From CAYZXL01 sp964482435 (GTDB taxonomy: Bacteria; Auribacterota; JABMQX01): a DNA stretch of 64,000 nucleotides. The notes beneath the pieces are model-generated. The model did no database searches. It saw only the letters and a list, made by a program, of their open reading frames with translations, and was not told the origin of the DNA. Below are positions 1-9,800 of the stretch, in pieces (positions within the stretch are counted from its first letter, which is position 1; each line of letters opens with the position of its first letter). The DNA lies in NCBI GenBank assembly GCA_964482435.1, contig CAYZXL010000017.1:12769-76768 (forward strand). Direction: 5' to 3'. Made by a program: the position numbers and the translations under genes.

Positions 1-3000
1 GACGTAGGTGCCCTGGGCGACAATGACGACATCGCCTTCGAAGGCGGCGTTGATTCCCTCCTGAATCGCTTTGAAGGCGGTTTCCCAGGACTTCCCGTCG
101 CCAGAGCTTGGCAGTGCTGCGTTCACATACCACGTGGGCGGCGAAGCCGTCGGGTTGACCCCCCAACGATATTCCTCGATGTTTGGCATTCCATCGGCGT
201 CGGCGTCGCCATTCGCCTCCTGGGCGAGGTCGCTGAAAAACTCGCTCTCCCAGTCGTCGGGAAGACCGTCGGAGTCATTGTCGGGGGATTTTGATGTCGC
301 CTCCGGCGTGTTGCCATACACCCCCAGGTCCACTCGGCCTCCATTCGGCTCGGGTTCCCGAGAGAAATCGGAAGCCGGGTCACCCGCGTCTATGCAAGGA
401 GACCAGCTCTTGAGATGATAGTCCCCGTTCCCAGGGTCAACAAAGTGGGGATAGTAAGAAATGTTCCCGTCGCGATCGAAACTCCCGCCTTTGATACAGC
501 AATAAGTCGGAGGGTCGCACTCATGGAGGTCCACGGCGCCTTCGTTCCCCCAGATAATGCAGTTCCGGATTGTCCCCGTGCAGGAATCAAGGGTGCCGCT
601 GACGCTCGTTTTTGTCAGGTTTCCCACGATGGTGTTGTTCTCGATCGTCGCTGAGCAATTGCAGACCGCCCCGCCGAATCCCGCTGAGTTACCCACTATT
701 ACGTTATTTTGAATCACGCCGTGGCAGCGGCCCAGCCCTCCGCCATAACTCGAGGACCTCTCCACCCCTGAATTTCCTCTAATCGTGTTTCTGCGGATGG
801 CCCCGTCGCAGTACGCGATGCCTGCCCCGTTATACTGCGCCTGGTTGTCGGCGATGATGTTGTTCTCGACCGTTGCGCGGGACCCTCCGCCGTGAATGCC
901 TCCGCCGTCCTGAGCTTTTCCGTTCCGAATCGTGAAGCCGGAGAGGGTGCACGTCTCCTCCTCGAGTCCGAGGAAAGTGACTACGGAACCGGCCTGGTTG
1001 CCGTCAATGATGGTGGCGGCGACGACAGCAGGGTCAAGAGGGTCGGTGCTGCGAAGCGTGATGTTCTTGCCGTAGAAATGGACGTTTTCGACGTATGTGC
1101 CCTCGGCGACAAAGACCGTGTCGCCATGGGAGGCGGCGTTGATGCCCTCCTGGATGGTTTTGAACGCGGTCTCCCAGGACTTCCCGTCGCCGGAGGTGGG
1201 CACTGCCGCATTCACGTACCATGTCGGACACAGCGCCGTCGGATTGAGTCCGCGACGGTATTCTTCTGAGTTCGGGATGCCATCCGCGTCCGGGTCGTGG
1301 CCCCCACCTTGGACAAGACCGCCGAAGAACTCCCTCTCCCAGTCGTCGGGAAGTCCGTCACCGTCGCTATCGGGGGACTTGGAAGTCGCTTCCGGCGTGT
1401 TGCCGTAAGTCCCCATGTCCACTCGCCCTCCGGTTGGTTCGGGCTCTTGAGAAAAGTCCGAAGTAGGGTCCCCCGCATCTATGCAAGGAGACCAGCTTTT
1501 GAGGTGAAAGTCGCCGTTTTGCGGGTCAGCAACGTGCGGAAAGACTGAGATGTTCCCCTCCCCCTCGCCGGGCCATGCCTCGATGCAGGAGTACGCAGGG
1601 ACGGAGCAATTGTCGAGCTGTAGCGAGTGCTCGTTCCCCCAGATGATGCAGTTGACGATTGTGCACTTGCAGTCAGCGAGCGCCGCGCCCGCGAACTCAG
1701 CCGAGTTGCCGTAAATCGTGTTGTTGCGCAACGCGCCCCTCCCACGGTACACGCCGCCGCCGTTTTCTTTCGCAGCATTCTTCCATATTGTGTTGTTCTC
1801 GACGTCGGCGCTGACAAAACCGGAGCCAATTCCTCCGCCGTTGCGTGCAGAGTTCCAGGCGATCTCGTTGCAGCGAATTGTGCCAGCGCACTGATACAGG
1901 CCGCCGGCATCGTTGCCGGCCGAGTTGCGGACAATGGCGTTCTTCTCGATTATCCCGCCGCAGTGATACAGCCCCCCACCGGAGTATTGGGCCACGTTCG
2001 CAGAAATCGTGTTGTTCCGGATGAGTCCATCGCAGCAGGCAATCCCGCCGCCGTAGCCCGCTGAGTTCGCAGTAACCACGTTATTCTCGATGGTCGCGTA
2101 CGTGTCAAGGCTCTGGTTTCCACCGCAGATGCCGCCACCGAACCAGCTTTTCCCATTGCGAATAGTGAAGCCGGAGAGAACGCAGGTCCGATTTTCTGCG
2201 CCGGAGAAGATGACCGCGGAATCGGCCTGGTTGCCGTCAATGATGGTGGCTGCCACGACAGCAGGGTCAGAGGGGTCAGTGCTGCGGAGGACGATGCTCT
2301 TCCCGTTGGACTTGACATTCTCGACGTAGATTCCCTCACCGACGACGACCGTGTCGGCATCTGAAGAAGCGTCAATCCCCTCCTGGATGGTCTTGAATGC
2401 GGTGTTCCACGACTTGCCATCGCCGGAGCTTAAGACTGCCCCATTGACGTACCACGTCACCGACGCGACGAGGGGGTTCAAGCCCCGATAGTATTCCTCG
2501 ATGTTTGAGATTCCGTCCGCGTCCGTGTCGCCGCTTGCGTCCTGGATGAGGCTGCCAATGAATTCGGTCTCCCAATCGTCCGGAAGCCCATCTGCGTCAA
2601 CATCGGGCGACCTGGAAGTCGCTTCCGCCGTGTTGCCATAAGCCCCCATGTCCACCCGCCGTCCATTCGGCTCGGGCTCCTGTGAAAAATCGGAGGTGGG
2701 GTCGCCGGCATCTACGCAAGGAGACCACCTCTTGAGGTGAAAGTCGCCCTTGGCAGGATTCGTAAAGTGCGGAAACAAGGAGATGTTCCCCTCGCCTTTC
2801 CCGGTCCATGATTCAATGCAGCAATACGTGAGGATCGGACAATCAAAGAATTGGCCGGAACCTTCGTTTCCCCAGATGATGCAGTTGACGATTGCGCCGG
2901 GATGCCAGGCCACGGCGGATCCCGATGACCCAGCGAGGTTGCCGGAAATCGTGTTGTTGCGGAGCACGCCTTCCCCACCGTGCAGGCCCCCGCCTTCCCG

Positions 3001-3678
3001 GTTGGCCGTGTTCGCCCATATCGTGTTGTTTTCTATGGTCCCGGCGCAGTAATTCAGTCCACCGCCGTTGTCGCTCGTAGAGTTCCCCGTTATGGCGTTT
3101 CTGCGAATGGTGCCGTTGCAATAGGATAGTCCGCCGCCTCCGTAAGCCGAGTTCGCCGAAATCGTATTGTTGCGGATGACGCCATGGCAAAAGGCGAGGC
3201 CACCGCCGTAGTCCGCCGAGTTGCCCGTGATGACGTTGTTCTCAATGGTCGCACGCGTCCCGTAATCCTTGCTCCCCCCCAGAATGCCCCCGCCATAAGA
3301 GGCCTTCCCGTTGCGGATCGTGAACCCGGCAAGAACGAAAGCCTCCTTTTCCGCCCCGGAGAATGTGACGACGGGACCCGTCTGATTTCCGTCGAGGATT
3401 GTCGCGGCGACGACAGCCGGGGCGAGCGGGTCAGTGCTGCGGAGGGCGATGTTGCTTCCCCTGAGATAAACGTTTTCGACATAGATGCCCTGGGCGACGA
3501 TGACCGTATCGCCGTCGGAAGCGACGTTGATGGCATGCTGGATCGTTTTGAGGGAGGTCGCCCAGCTCTTCCCATCGCCGGATACCTCGACCGCGCCGTC
3601 CACATACCAGGTTGTTGACGCTCCTGGGCGGACGGAGAAAAGAGTGAGGCAAACCCACGCCAAAACGACTCTCGCCAT
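1..3678 (-). CDS. Giant secreted parallel beta-helix repeat protein, C-terminus beyond left edge
   Basis: Reading from ATG 3678 (GGGAGG eight bases upstream) the frame is open for 1226 codons to base 1 with no stop, so the gene continues outside the window. Residues 1-22 are a hydrophobic signal peptide. Then come tandem modules starting at the WYV motif at residues 24, 409, 820 and 1183. Each module has a DUF1565-like opening (SGDGKSW, then TIQ, then GDTV.VA.G.Y.ENV), a right-handed beta-helix of about 22-residue coils of the form GGGL..C.G.I.NN.I..N, a CIIWGN strand, a segment ending WSPCIDAGDP, and a Ca-binding DxDxDGLPDDWE stretch. A cysteine recurs at the same place in almost every coil. 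It is probably exported to the surface; ligand and activity are unknown. It is the third gene of a leftward tandem trio. Confidence 0.88.
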   Translation of the reverse strand, partial: MARVVLAWVCLTLFSVRPGASTTWYVDGAVEVSGDGKSWATSLKTIQHAINVASDGDTVIVAQGIYVENVYLRGSNIALRSTDPLAPAVVAATILDGNQTGPVVTFSGAEKEAFVLAGFTIRNGKASYGGGILGGSKDYGTRATIENNVITGNSADYGGGLAFCHGVIRNNTISANSAYGGGGLSYCNGTIRRNAITGNSTSDNGGGLNYCAGTIENNTIWANTANREGGGLHGGEGVLRNNTISGNLAGSSGSAVAWHPGAIVNCIIWGNEGSGQFFDCPILTYCCIESWTGKGEGNISLFPHFTNPAKGDFHLKRWSPCVDAGDPTSDFSQEPEPNGRRVDMGAYGNTAEATSRSPDVDADGLPDDWETEFIGSLIQDASGDTDADGISNIEEYYRGLNPLVASVTWYVNGAVLSSGDGKSWNTAFKTIQEGIDASSDADTVVVGEGIYVENVKSNGKSIVLRSTDPSDPAVVAATIIDGNQADSAVIFSGAENRTCVLSGFTIRNGKSWFGGGICGGNQSLDTYATIENNVVTANSAGYGGGIACCDGLIRNNTISANVAQYSGGGLYHCGGIIEKNAIVRNSAGNDAGGLYQCAGTIRCNEIAWNSARNGGGIGSGFVSADVENNTIWKNAAKENGGGVYRGRGALRNNTIYGNSAEFAGAALADCKCTIVNCIIWGNEHSLQLDNCSVPAYSCIEAWPGEGEGNISVFPHVADPQNGDFHLKSWSPCIDAGDPTSDFSQEPEPTGGRVDMGTYGNTPEATSKSPDSDGDGLPDDWEREFFGGLVQGGGHDPDADGIPNSEEYRRGLNPTALCPTWYVNAAVPTSGDGKSWETAFKTIQEGINAASHGDTVFVAEGTYVENVHFYGKNITLRSTDPLDPAVVAATIIDGNQAGSVVTFLGLEEETCTLSGFTIRNGKAQDGGGIHGGGSRATVENNIIADNQAQYNGAGIAYCDGAIRRNTIRGNSGVERSSSYGGGLGRCHGVIQNNVIVGNSAGFGGAVCNCSATIENNTIVGNLTKTSVSGTLDSCTGTIRNCIIWGNEGAVDLHECDPPTYCCIKGGSFDRDGNISYYPHFVDPGNGDYHLKSWSPCIDAGDPASDFSREPEPNGGRVDLGVYGNTPEATSKSPDNDSDGLPDDWESEFFSDLAQEANGDADADGMPNIEEYRWGVNPTASPPTWYVNAALPSSGDGKSWETAFKAIQEGINAAFEGDVVIVAQGTYV

Positions 3679-3753
3679 TTCTGTTCCTCCCATGCGCTGC
3701 AAGTGCACCTGCATTGACAACTCCACCCCAACATTCAAGCGAACAGGTCGCCT

Positions 3754-6700
3754 CTACTTACGCACACTGACCCTGTAGTAGCGACTCTCGAGCTGAACAG
3801 ACTCCCAGTCGAAGACCGAATGGGTGGAGATGAACGGTCCGGGCGTTACGCTTCCGCCGACGGGAAACCACAGTTTGAGGTCGGAGCTAACATAGCACTG
3901 GTACGTGCGGCTGGGAACGACTGTCCAGCGGAGAGCCGTGCCGAACGGCGTGCAAACGATTTCGATGATCCGAAAAAGCGATTGTGGGTCCAGAGGGTCG
4001 GTGCCTGCGGCCACTTCCTGTCCGTCGTTTTTCCCATCGTTATCAGTATCGGGCTTCAAGGGGTCGCTGTGATGAGTGTTAACCTCGGCGCCATCGCTCA
4101 AATCGTCGTCGTCCGAGTCGCTATTGTTTGGATTCGTCAAGCACAGGTACTCCTGAAGATTGGTCAGGCCGTCCATGTCCGCATCCTCTGCGGCGTTGTC
4201 CGTTAACGGGTCGAGCGCATTGTCCACCTCCCATGCGTCGGGCATCTGGTCGCCATCTGTATCTTGATTTTCAGGGTTGGTTGAGAAGAGGTACTCAGCG
4301 CGGTTTGGCAATCGGTCACCGTCCGGGTCCTCAGTCCCCCCGTGGGCAAGGCTGCCGAATATCACAAGCTCCCAATCGTCCGGCAGAAGGTCTTCGTCAG
4401 AATCCTCCGAGGCTGAAGTCGCCTCCGAAGTGTTGCCATACATCCCGATGTCAACCCTTCCTCCGTTGGGTTCTGGTTCTTGCGAGAAATCGGAGGAAGG
4501 GTCCCCTGCGTCTATGCAGGGAGACCAATTCTTGAGATGATAATCGTCATTTGCCGCGTCCACGAAGTAAGGAAAATACGGGATGTTGCCTTCTCCATCG
4601 CCGGTCCATCGTTCAATGCAGCAATAGGACACAGTTACCCCACCAAAAAGCAGGTTGTTGCCTTTATTCCCCCAGATGATGCAGTTGTGGACCGTTCCGG
4701 AGCAGTCATAGAGGGCGGCTCCCGGTCCGTCGGCAACGTTTGCGAGAATGGTGTTGTTTTCAATCGTTCCGTTGCACCCGTGCATCCCCCCGCCCTCGTC
4801 GGCGGAGTTTGCGATTATGGCGTTGTTCTGGATGATTCCGCCGCACCAGTACAAGCCCCCGCCCTGAGATTGGGATAAGTTACCGGAGATGATGTTGCTA
4901 CGGACGGTGCCACTACAGAAGGCGAGCTCGCCGCCGTGCTGCTCTGCGGAGTTGGCTTTGATTGTGTTGCGCTCCACAAGGCCATCGCAGAAAAACAGCC
5001 CGCCGCCTTCGGAAGTGGCCGAGTTCCCGACGATCACGTTGCTCCGAATAGTCGCGTGATTTCCATCGCCTGATGTGCGGCCGCAGATTCCACCGCCGAG
5101 CATGGCCCTGCCGTTTCGTATCGTGAAACCGGACAGGACGCAATTCTCGCCCTCCGTCCCTTCAAAGGTCACGACAGGTCCGGCGGCATCCCCGTCAATG
5201 ATGGTGTTGGCGACGATGCCGGAGTCAAAAGGCTCAGTGCTTCTGAGAACGATGTTCTTGCCCTTGAAATGAATGTTCTCAAAGTAAATCCCCCGAGCGA
5301 CGAGGACTGTATCGGGATAATACGCCAGGTCTATCGCTTCCTGGATTGTCCTGAAAGCTTTCTCCCACGACGTGCCGTCGCCAGAGGCCGGCCGAGACCT
5401 GTCAACATACCACGACACTCTTATCGGCCTCGTGCCGGCAAGGTATTCGTCGGCGTTTGAGATTCCGTCGCTGTCGGCATCTCCCTCCGCAACCTGAGCC
5501 AGGTCGCCAAAAAAGTGCATCTCCCAGTCATCGGGAAGAGAATCTCCGTCGGTATCCGGCGATTTGCTTGTCGCCTCCGGCGTGTTACCGTAAGCTCCCA
5601 TGTCAATTCGTCCGCCGTTTGGCTCCGGTTCCTTTGAGAAGTCCGAGGCGCGATCTCCTGCGTCAATGCATGGCGACCAGCTTCTGAGGTGGTAGTCCCC
5701 CCCTCCCGGGTCAACAAAGTGGGGGAAAAGGGATATGTTCCCTGTGCCGCCTCCCGTCCAGTTTTCGATACATGAATAACTTGGAGTGCGACTCGCAACG
5801 AACTCAGGCCCCTCTGATGCCGTGTTTCCCCAGATGATGCAGTTGCGGATGTCGCACCCCGGGAGAGAAATATCGCAGTCGGACAGCCCACCGCCAATAT
5901 CAGCGGAATTGCCGACGATTGTGTTGTTCACAACCTTGCCGAAGCAAGAAGCCAGCCCGCCGCCTCGAGGGGCAGAATTCTCGTAAACGACGTTGTTTCG
6001 AACCGTCCCCCTGCACCATCCCAATCCACCGCCGTTCGACCTGGCGGAATTTCGCGCGATGACATTCCCCTCAACAATGCCGTCGCAATAGTGAAGACCG
6101 CCCCCGTCAACGACGCTTGAGTTGTTCGTGATGATATTGTTACGGATGGTTCCCTGACAACTGTCCAGGCCCCCGCCAGACGCTTCAGCCATGAGCCGCG
6201 CACGGGTAGCGTTGCCGGAGATGACGTTGTTCTGAATCGTGCCGTCGCAATCGTATAGGCCGCCTCCGTTCTGACCAGACGAATTCTCCTTGATGACGTT
6301 GTTTTGAATGATGCCGTTGCACAAAAACAGTCCGCCTCCTTCGTACTCCGCATAATTTCCGACTATCACGTTATTCCGAATCGTGACACGAGCCTGGTAG
6401 TCCCATGTGCCACCGCAGATTCCCGCTCCGCGAATAGCCCTCCCGTTTCGGATGGTGAAGCCTGAGAGGACGCAGGATTCCTTCTCCGTTCCTGCAAATG
6501 TCACGACGGATGATGCCCCCTGGCCGTCAATGATGGTTTTGCTGACTATGGCCGAATTCGAAGAATCGGTACTCCGAAGAACAATGTTCTTCCCCTTGAA
6601 CGCCACGTTCTCGCGGTATGTCCCCTGAGCAACGACTACCGTATCGCCGGAGACCGCCGCATCAATCCCTTGCTGGATGGTCTTGAATGCCGTCGCCCAT

Positions 6701-6831
6701 GACTTCCCGTCGTGGGACCCCAGCGCCGAACAGTCCACGTACCATTCAGCGGATGGCGCATCGGCGCAGACCGACCAGAACAACAAAGGCAGTAATTCGA
6801 TGATAAGCGCTCTCTCGACAGCCCCGATCAT
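3754..6831 (-). CDS. Secreted parallel beta-helix protein with Ca-binding repeats and C-terminal cap domain
   Basis: 1025 aa. ATG 6831 follows GGAGG by nine bases and is followed by a signal peptide (about residues 1-28, cut near APSA). Two modules begin at W30 and W474. Each has a DUF1565-like start, about eight beta-helix coils with regular Asn and Cys, and a CIDAGD...EPNGGR segment. Residues about 809-947 are thrombospondin type 3-like Ca-binding repeats (DTDGDQMPDAWE type). The last 75 residues form a small domain (TYQCY...DLKLW...YYRVSV) that is shared with the upstream paralogue. Such domains are common at the end of secreted PVC-type proteins and may be a sorting or cap domain (inference). 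It lies 65 bases after the upstream paralogue and 75 before the next, so the three are probably co-transcribed. Confidence 0.9.
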   Translation of the reverse strand: MIGAVERALIIELLPLLFWSVCADAPSAEWYVDCSALGSHDGKSWATAFKTIQQGIDAAVSGDTVVVAQGTYRENVAFKGKNIVLRSTDSSNSAIVSKTIIDGQGASSVVTFAGTEKESCVLSGFTIRNGRAIRGAGICGGTWDYQARVTIRNNVIVGNYAEYEGGGLFLCNGIIQNNVIKENSSGQNGGGLYDCDGTIQNNVISGNATRARLMAEASGGGLDSCQGTIRNNIITNNSSVVDGGGLHYCDGIVEGNVIARNSARSNGGGLGWCRGTVRNNVVYENSAPRGGGLASCFGKVVNNTIVGNSADIGGGLSDCDISLPGCDIRNCIIWGNTASEGPEFVASRTPSYSCIENWTGGGTGNISLFPHFVDPGGGDYHLRSWSPCIDAGDRASDFSKEPEPNGGRIDMGAYGNTPEATSKSPDTDGDSLPDDWEMHFFGDLAQVAEGDADSDGISNADEYLAGTRPIRVSWYVDRSRPASGDGTSWEKAFRTIQEAIDLAYYPDTVLVARGIYFENIHFKGKNIVLRSTEPFDSGIVANTIIDGDAAGPVVTFEGTEGENCVLSGFTIRNGRAMLGGGICGRTSGDGNHATIRSNVIVGNSATSEGGGLFFCDGLVERNTIKANSAEQHGGELAFCSGTVRSNIISGNLSQSQGGGLYWCGGIIQNNAIIANSADEGGGMHGCNGTIENNTILANVADGPGAALYDCSGTVHNCIIWGNKGNNLLFGGVTVSYCCIERWTGDGEGNIPYFPYFVDAANDDYHLKNWSPCIDAGDPSSDFSQEPEPNGGRVDIGMYGNTSEATSASEDSDEDLLPDDWELVIFGSLAHGGTEDPDGDRLPNRAEYLFSTNPENQDTDGDQMPDAWEVDNALDPLTDNAAEDADMDGLTNLQEYLCLTNPNNSDSDDDDLSDGAEVNTHHSDPLKPDTDNDGKNDGQEVAAGTDPLDPQSLFRIIEIVCTPFGTALRWTVVPSRTYQCYVSSDLKLWFPVGGSVTPGPFISTHSVFDWESVQLESRYYRVSVRK

Positions 6832-6896
6832 CTCCGTGATCCTCCAGTTTGCTTGCGGAATCTATGGCAGCTTCGACGTAAAGAGCTGCTCTTTGC

Positions 6897-9800
6897 TCAA
6901 CGAACAACTTCGACTTTGTAGAACCGAGACCCGAGGCCCGGGGTTTCCCAATCGAAAAGGGATAGCGACGAATCGAACGAAAGCAGCGTGATTGCTCCAC
7001 CAATCGGCTGCCAATTGGCGAGGTCTGTGCTGAAATAGCACTGGTAAGTTTTCCCGTAAGCGGCTGTCCAGCGAATCACCGTGCCTTGCGGCATGGAAAT
7101 GATTTCCATAATCCAGAAAAGAGAACTCGCGTCACGCGGGTCGGTGCGCGCGAATACCTCCTCGCCATCGCTCTTCCCGTCACCGTCCGTATCGGGCTTG
7201 AGAGGGTCTGTGCCGTGGGCATAAACCTCCTTGCCATCGCTCAGGCCGTCGGCGTCCGTGTCTTCGTTTTTAGGGTCTGTGGCACGCTGATACTCCTGGA
7301 AGTTGGTCAGACCATCCCCGTCCGCATCGCCGCGCGCGTCGTTTACAGGAGCATTCAGCCCGTTGGCAACCTCCCAGCCGTCCGGCATCTTATCCCCGTC
7401 GGTATCCGCGGAAGTCGGCGATGTGCCGTACGTATCAACCTCCATCCCGTCGTTCAGACCATCGGCATCGGTGTCGCTATTTTGAGGGTCCGCGAGGTGA
7501 AGAAACTCACCCGCGTTGGGCAAGCCGTCGTTGTCCGGGTCCTCGCCGCCGTCGTTTCTCAGCGGATCAAGCTTATGCTCGACCTCCCATGCATCAGGCA
7601 TCTGGTCGCCATCTGTGTCAACGGAGCAAGGGTTTGTCCCATACGTAATGGCCTCCTCCCCGTCCGTCAACCCATCCCCATCACTATCGGTCTCCATCGG
7701 GTCGGAATGGTACGTATTGACTTCCTCGCCATCGCTCAGCCCGTCGCCGTCCGTGTCCGGGTTGTTCGGGTCGGCTGAGAACAATAGCTCGTCGGCATTT
7801 GGCAGACCATCAGCGTCCGGGTCATCTTCCGGCCCCATCCACAGCATGGCAAAATGAGTTATCTCCCAGAAGTCCGGGAGACCGTCCACGTCCGCGTCCA
7901 CATGCTCATCAGCTCCAATATCCAGTCGAGAACCGAACGGCCTGTACTCCCCGTCGAGGTCAACGCGCGGAAGGTCGGGCACATCGTTCGTTCCTGCGTC
8001 AATGCACGGCGAGCCCGACCGGAGGTGGTAGTCTCCCCTCGACGGATTCACAAAGAGCGGGTCGTGCGCTATGTTTCCTTCGCCGAGATACCCGCCCTGA
8101 ACATCGCAGCAGGTCAAGAGCAATTCCGCTTGCTCCGCGCGAACCTCGTCGGGGGTGTCCCCCCACAGGATGCAATTTGTCAGCGCCGGTGAGCTCTCAG
8201 AACAGAAAATCCCACCGCCCGAAGACGTCGCCATGTTGCCAACGACAGTGCAGTTGGTCACCGTGGCATTGCTCTGGCCCGAGCAGAAAATGCCGCCACC
8301 CCTCTGTTGAGCCTGGTTTGCCGCGATCATGCAATTCGTAATCCTCGGACTGCTCTGGTTGAGGCATTGAACACCAGCTCCGTCCTTCGCCGAGTTGCTA
8401 AGAAGGATGCAGTTGATGACCCCGGGATTGCTCTGCTCATCGCAGGAAATGCCCCCGCCATAGTCCGCGTTGTTGCCGGTGATGGCGCAATTGATGATCG
8501 TCGGACTGCTTTTAGCCTTGCAGCAAATGCCACCGCCGTAGTCCGCTGAGCCGGACCGGACGGTGAAGCCATCAAGCACAGATGCGGGCGTTTCGCCGCC
8601 GTGAAAATGGAAACCGCGGCCAAGGCGTTCGCAATCTATCACGGTATTCCCCGCCCCTTCCGCGGATTTCACCGTGATTTCTTTACCGCCGAAATCAATG
8701 CCGCGGTTCCCCGGGCCGGAATATGTCCCCGGTGCCACGAGTACAGTGTAGTCCCAGCCGGTTATCGCCGCGTCAATCGCAGCCTGGAAGGTCTTCTTAG
8801 GGCCATGAATCGCCTCGGGGAAGGCGGCCAGGCCATCGTAGCGGTCGTCACCGAATGTGCCATTGACGTAGTAGGTCAACTCGGGGTTATCCGGGTGAAA
8901 GACGTTGGTTGCGTGAAATATTTCGTAGGCATCGCTCCATCCGTCACCATCAGCGTCGGCGTCAAGGGCCGGATTGGTGCCGTGCTGATACTCCTGGAGC
9001 GTCGTAAGTCCATCTCCGTCGGGGTCGTCCTGCGGACCGGAGACCGACACGGAACCGAAGTATTTCCGTTCCCACCAATCGGGCAACGAGTCAAAGTCAG
9101 TGTCAACATACTCATCGGCCCCAATATCCACCTGAGTGCCATAGGGCCGGACCTCGCCTTCAAAATCCGCACCGGGAGCATTTGTGGCGGTCCCCGCGTC
9201 AATGCAGGGCGAGCCCGGGCGCAGGTGGAAGCCCTCGTCAAAAAGCGGGGCAGCGTCTATGTTCCCGTCACCGGGCCATCCGCCCTGGACATCACAGTAA
9301 GCGATTTGCGGGGCGACCCCCGGCGCCGAGACTTGCCATGGCGAATTCCCCCACAGGACTGTGTTCACTATGAATATGCCCGCCTGTGGGTGGCACCAGA
9401 TGCCGCCAGTCGGGTTGTCTGCAATGGTGCAGTTTGTGACAACGATGCTCGCCTGTTCTTTGAGGCAAATTGCCCCACCTCCTCCAGCACTGGAATTCCC
9501 GGCAATAACACAGTTCGTGATCTGGAGCAAGCCACTGCCCTCGTACAGGATAGCCCCGGCATCGTTACCCGAGTTGTCGGTAATGACGCAATCGGCCACC
9601 GTGCATGATGGGACCGCCATGCGCACTCCGCCAAAGCCAGAATTTCTGGTAATGACGTTGTGGGCTATTGTCAGCGCATCCGTACCCCCCGTTATTCCCC
9701 CGCCGCGATTGTTGCTGACCACGTTACCGACGATGGTGGCACCGCAGGGACCGAAGCACAGGATTCCGAGTTCGCGGTTGGCGGTTATGGTGTTGCCAGA

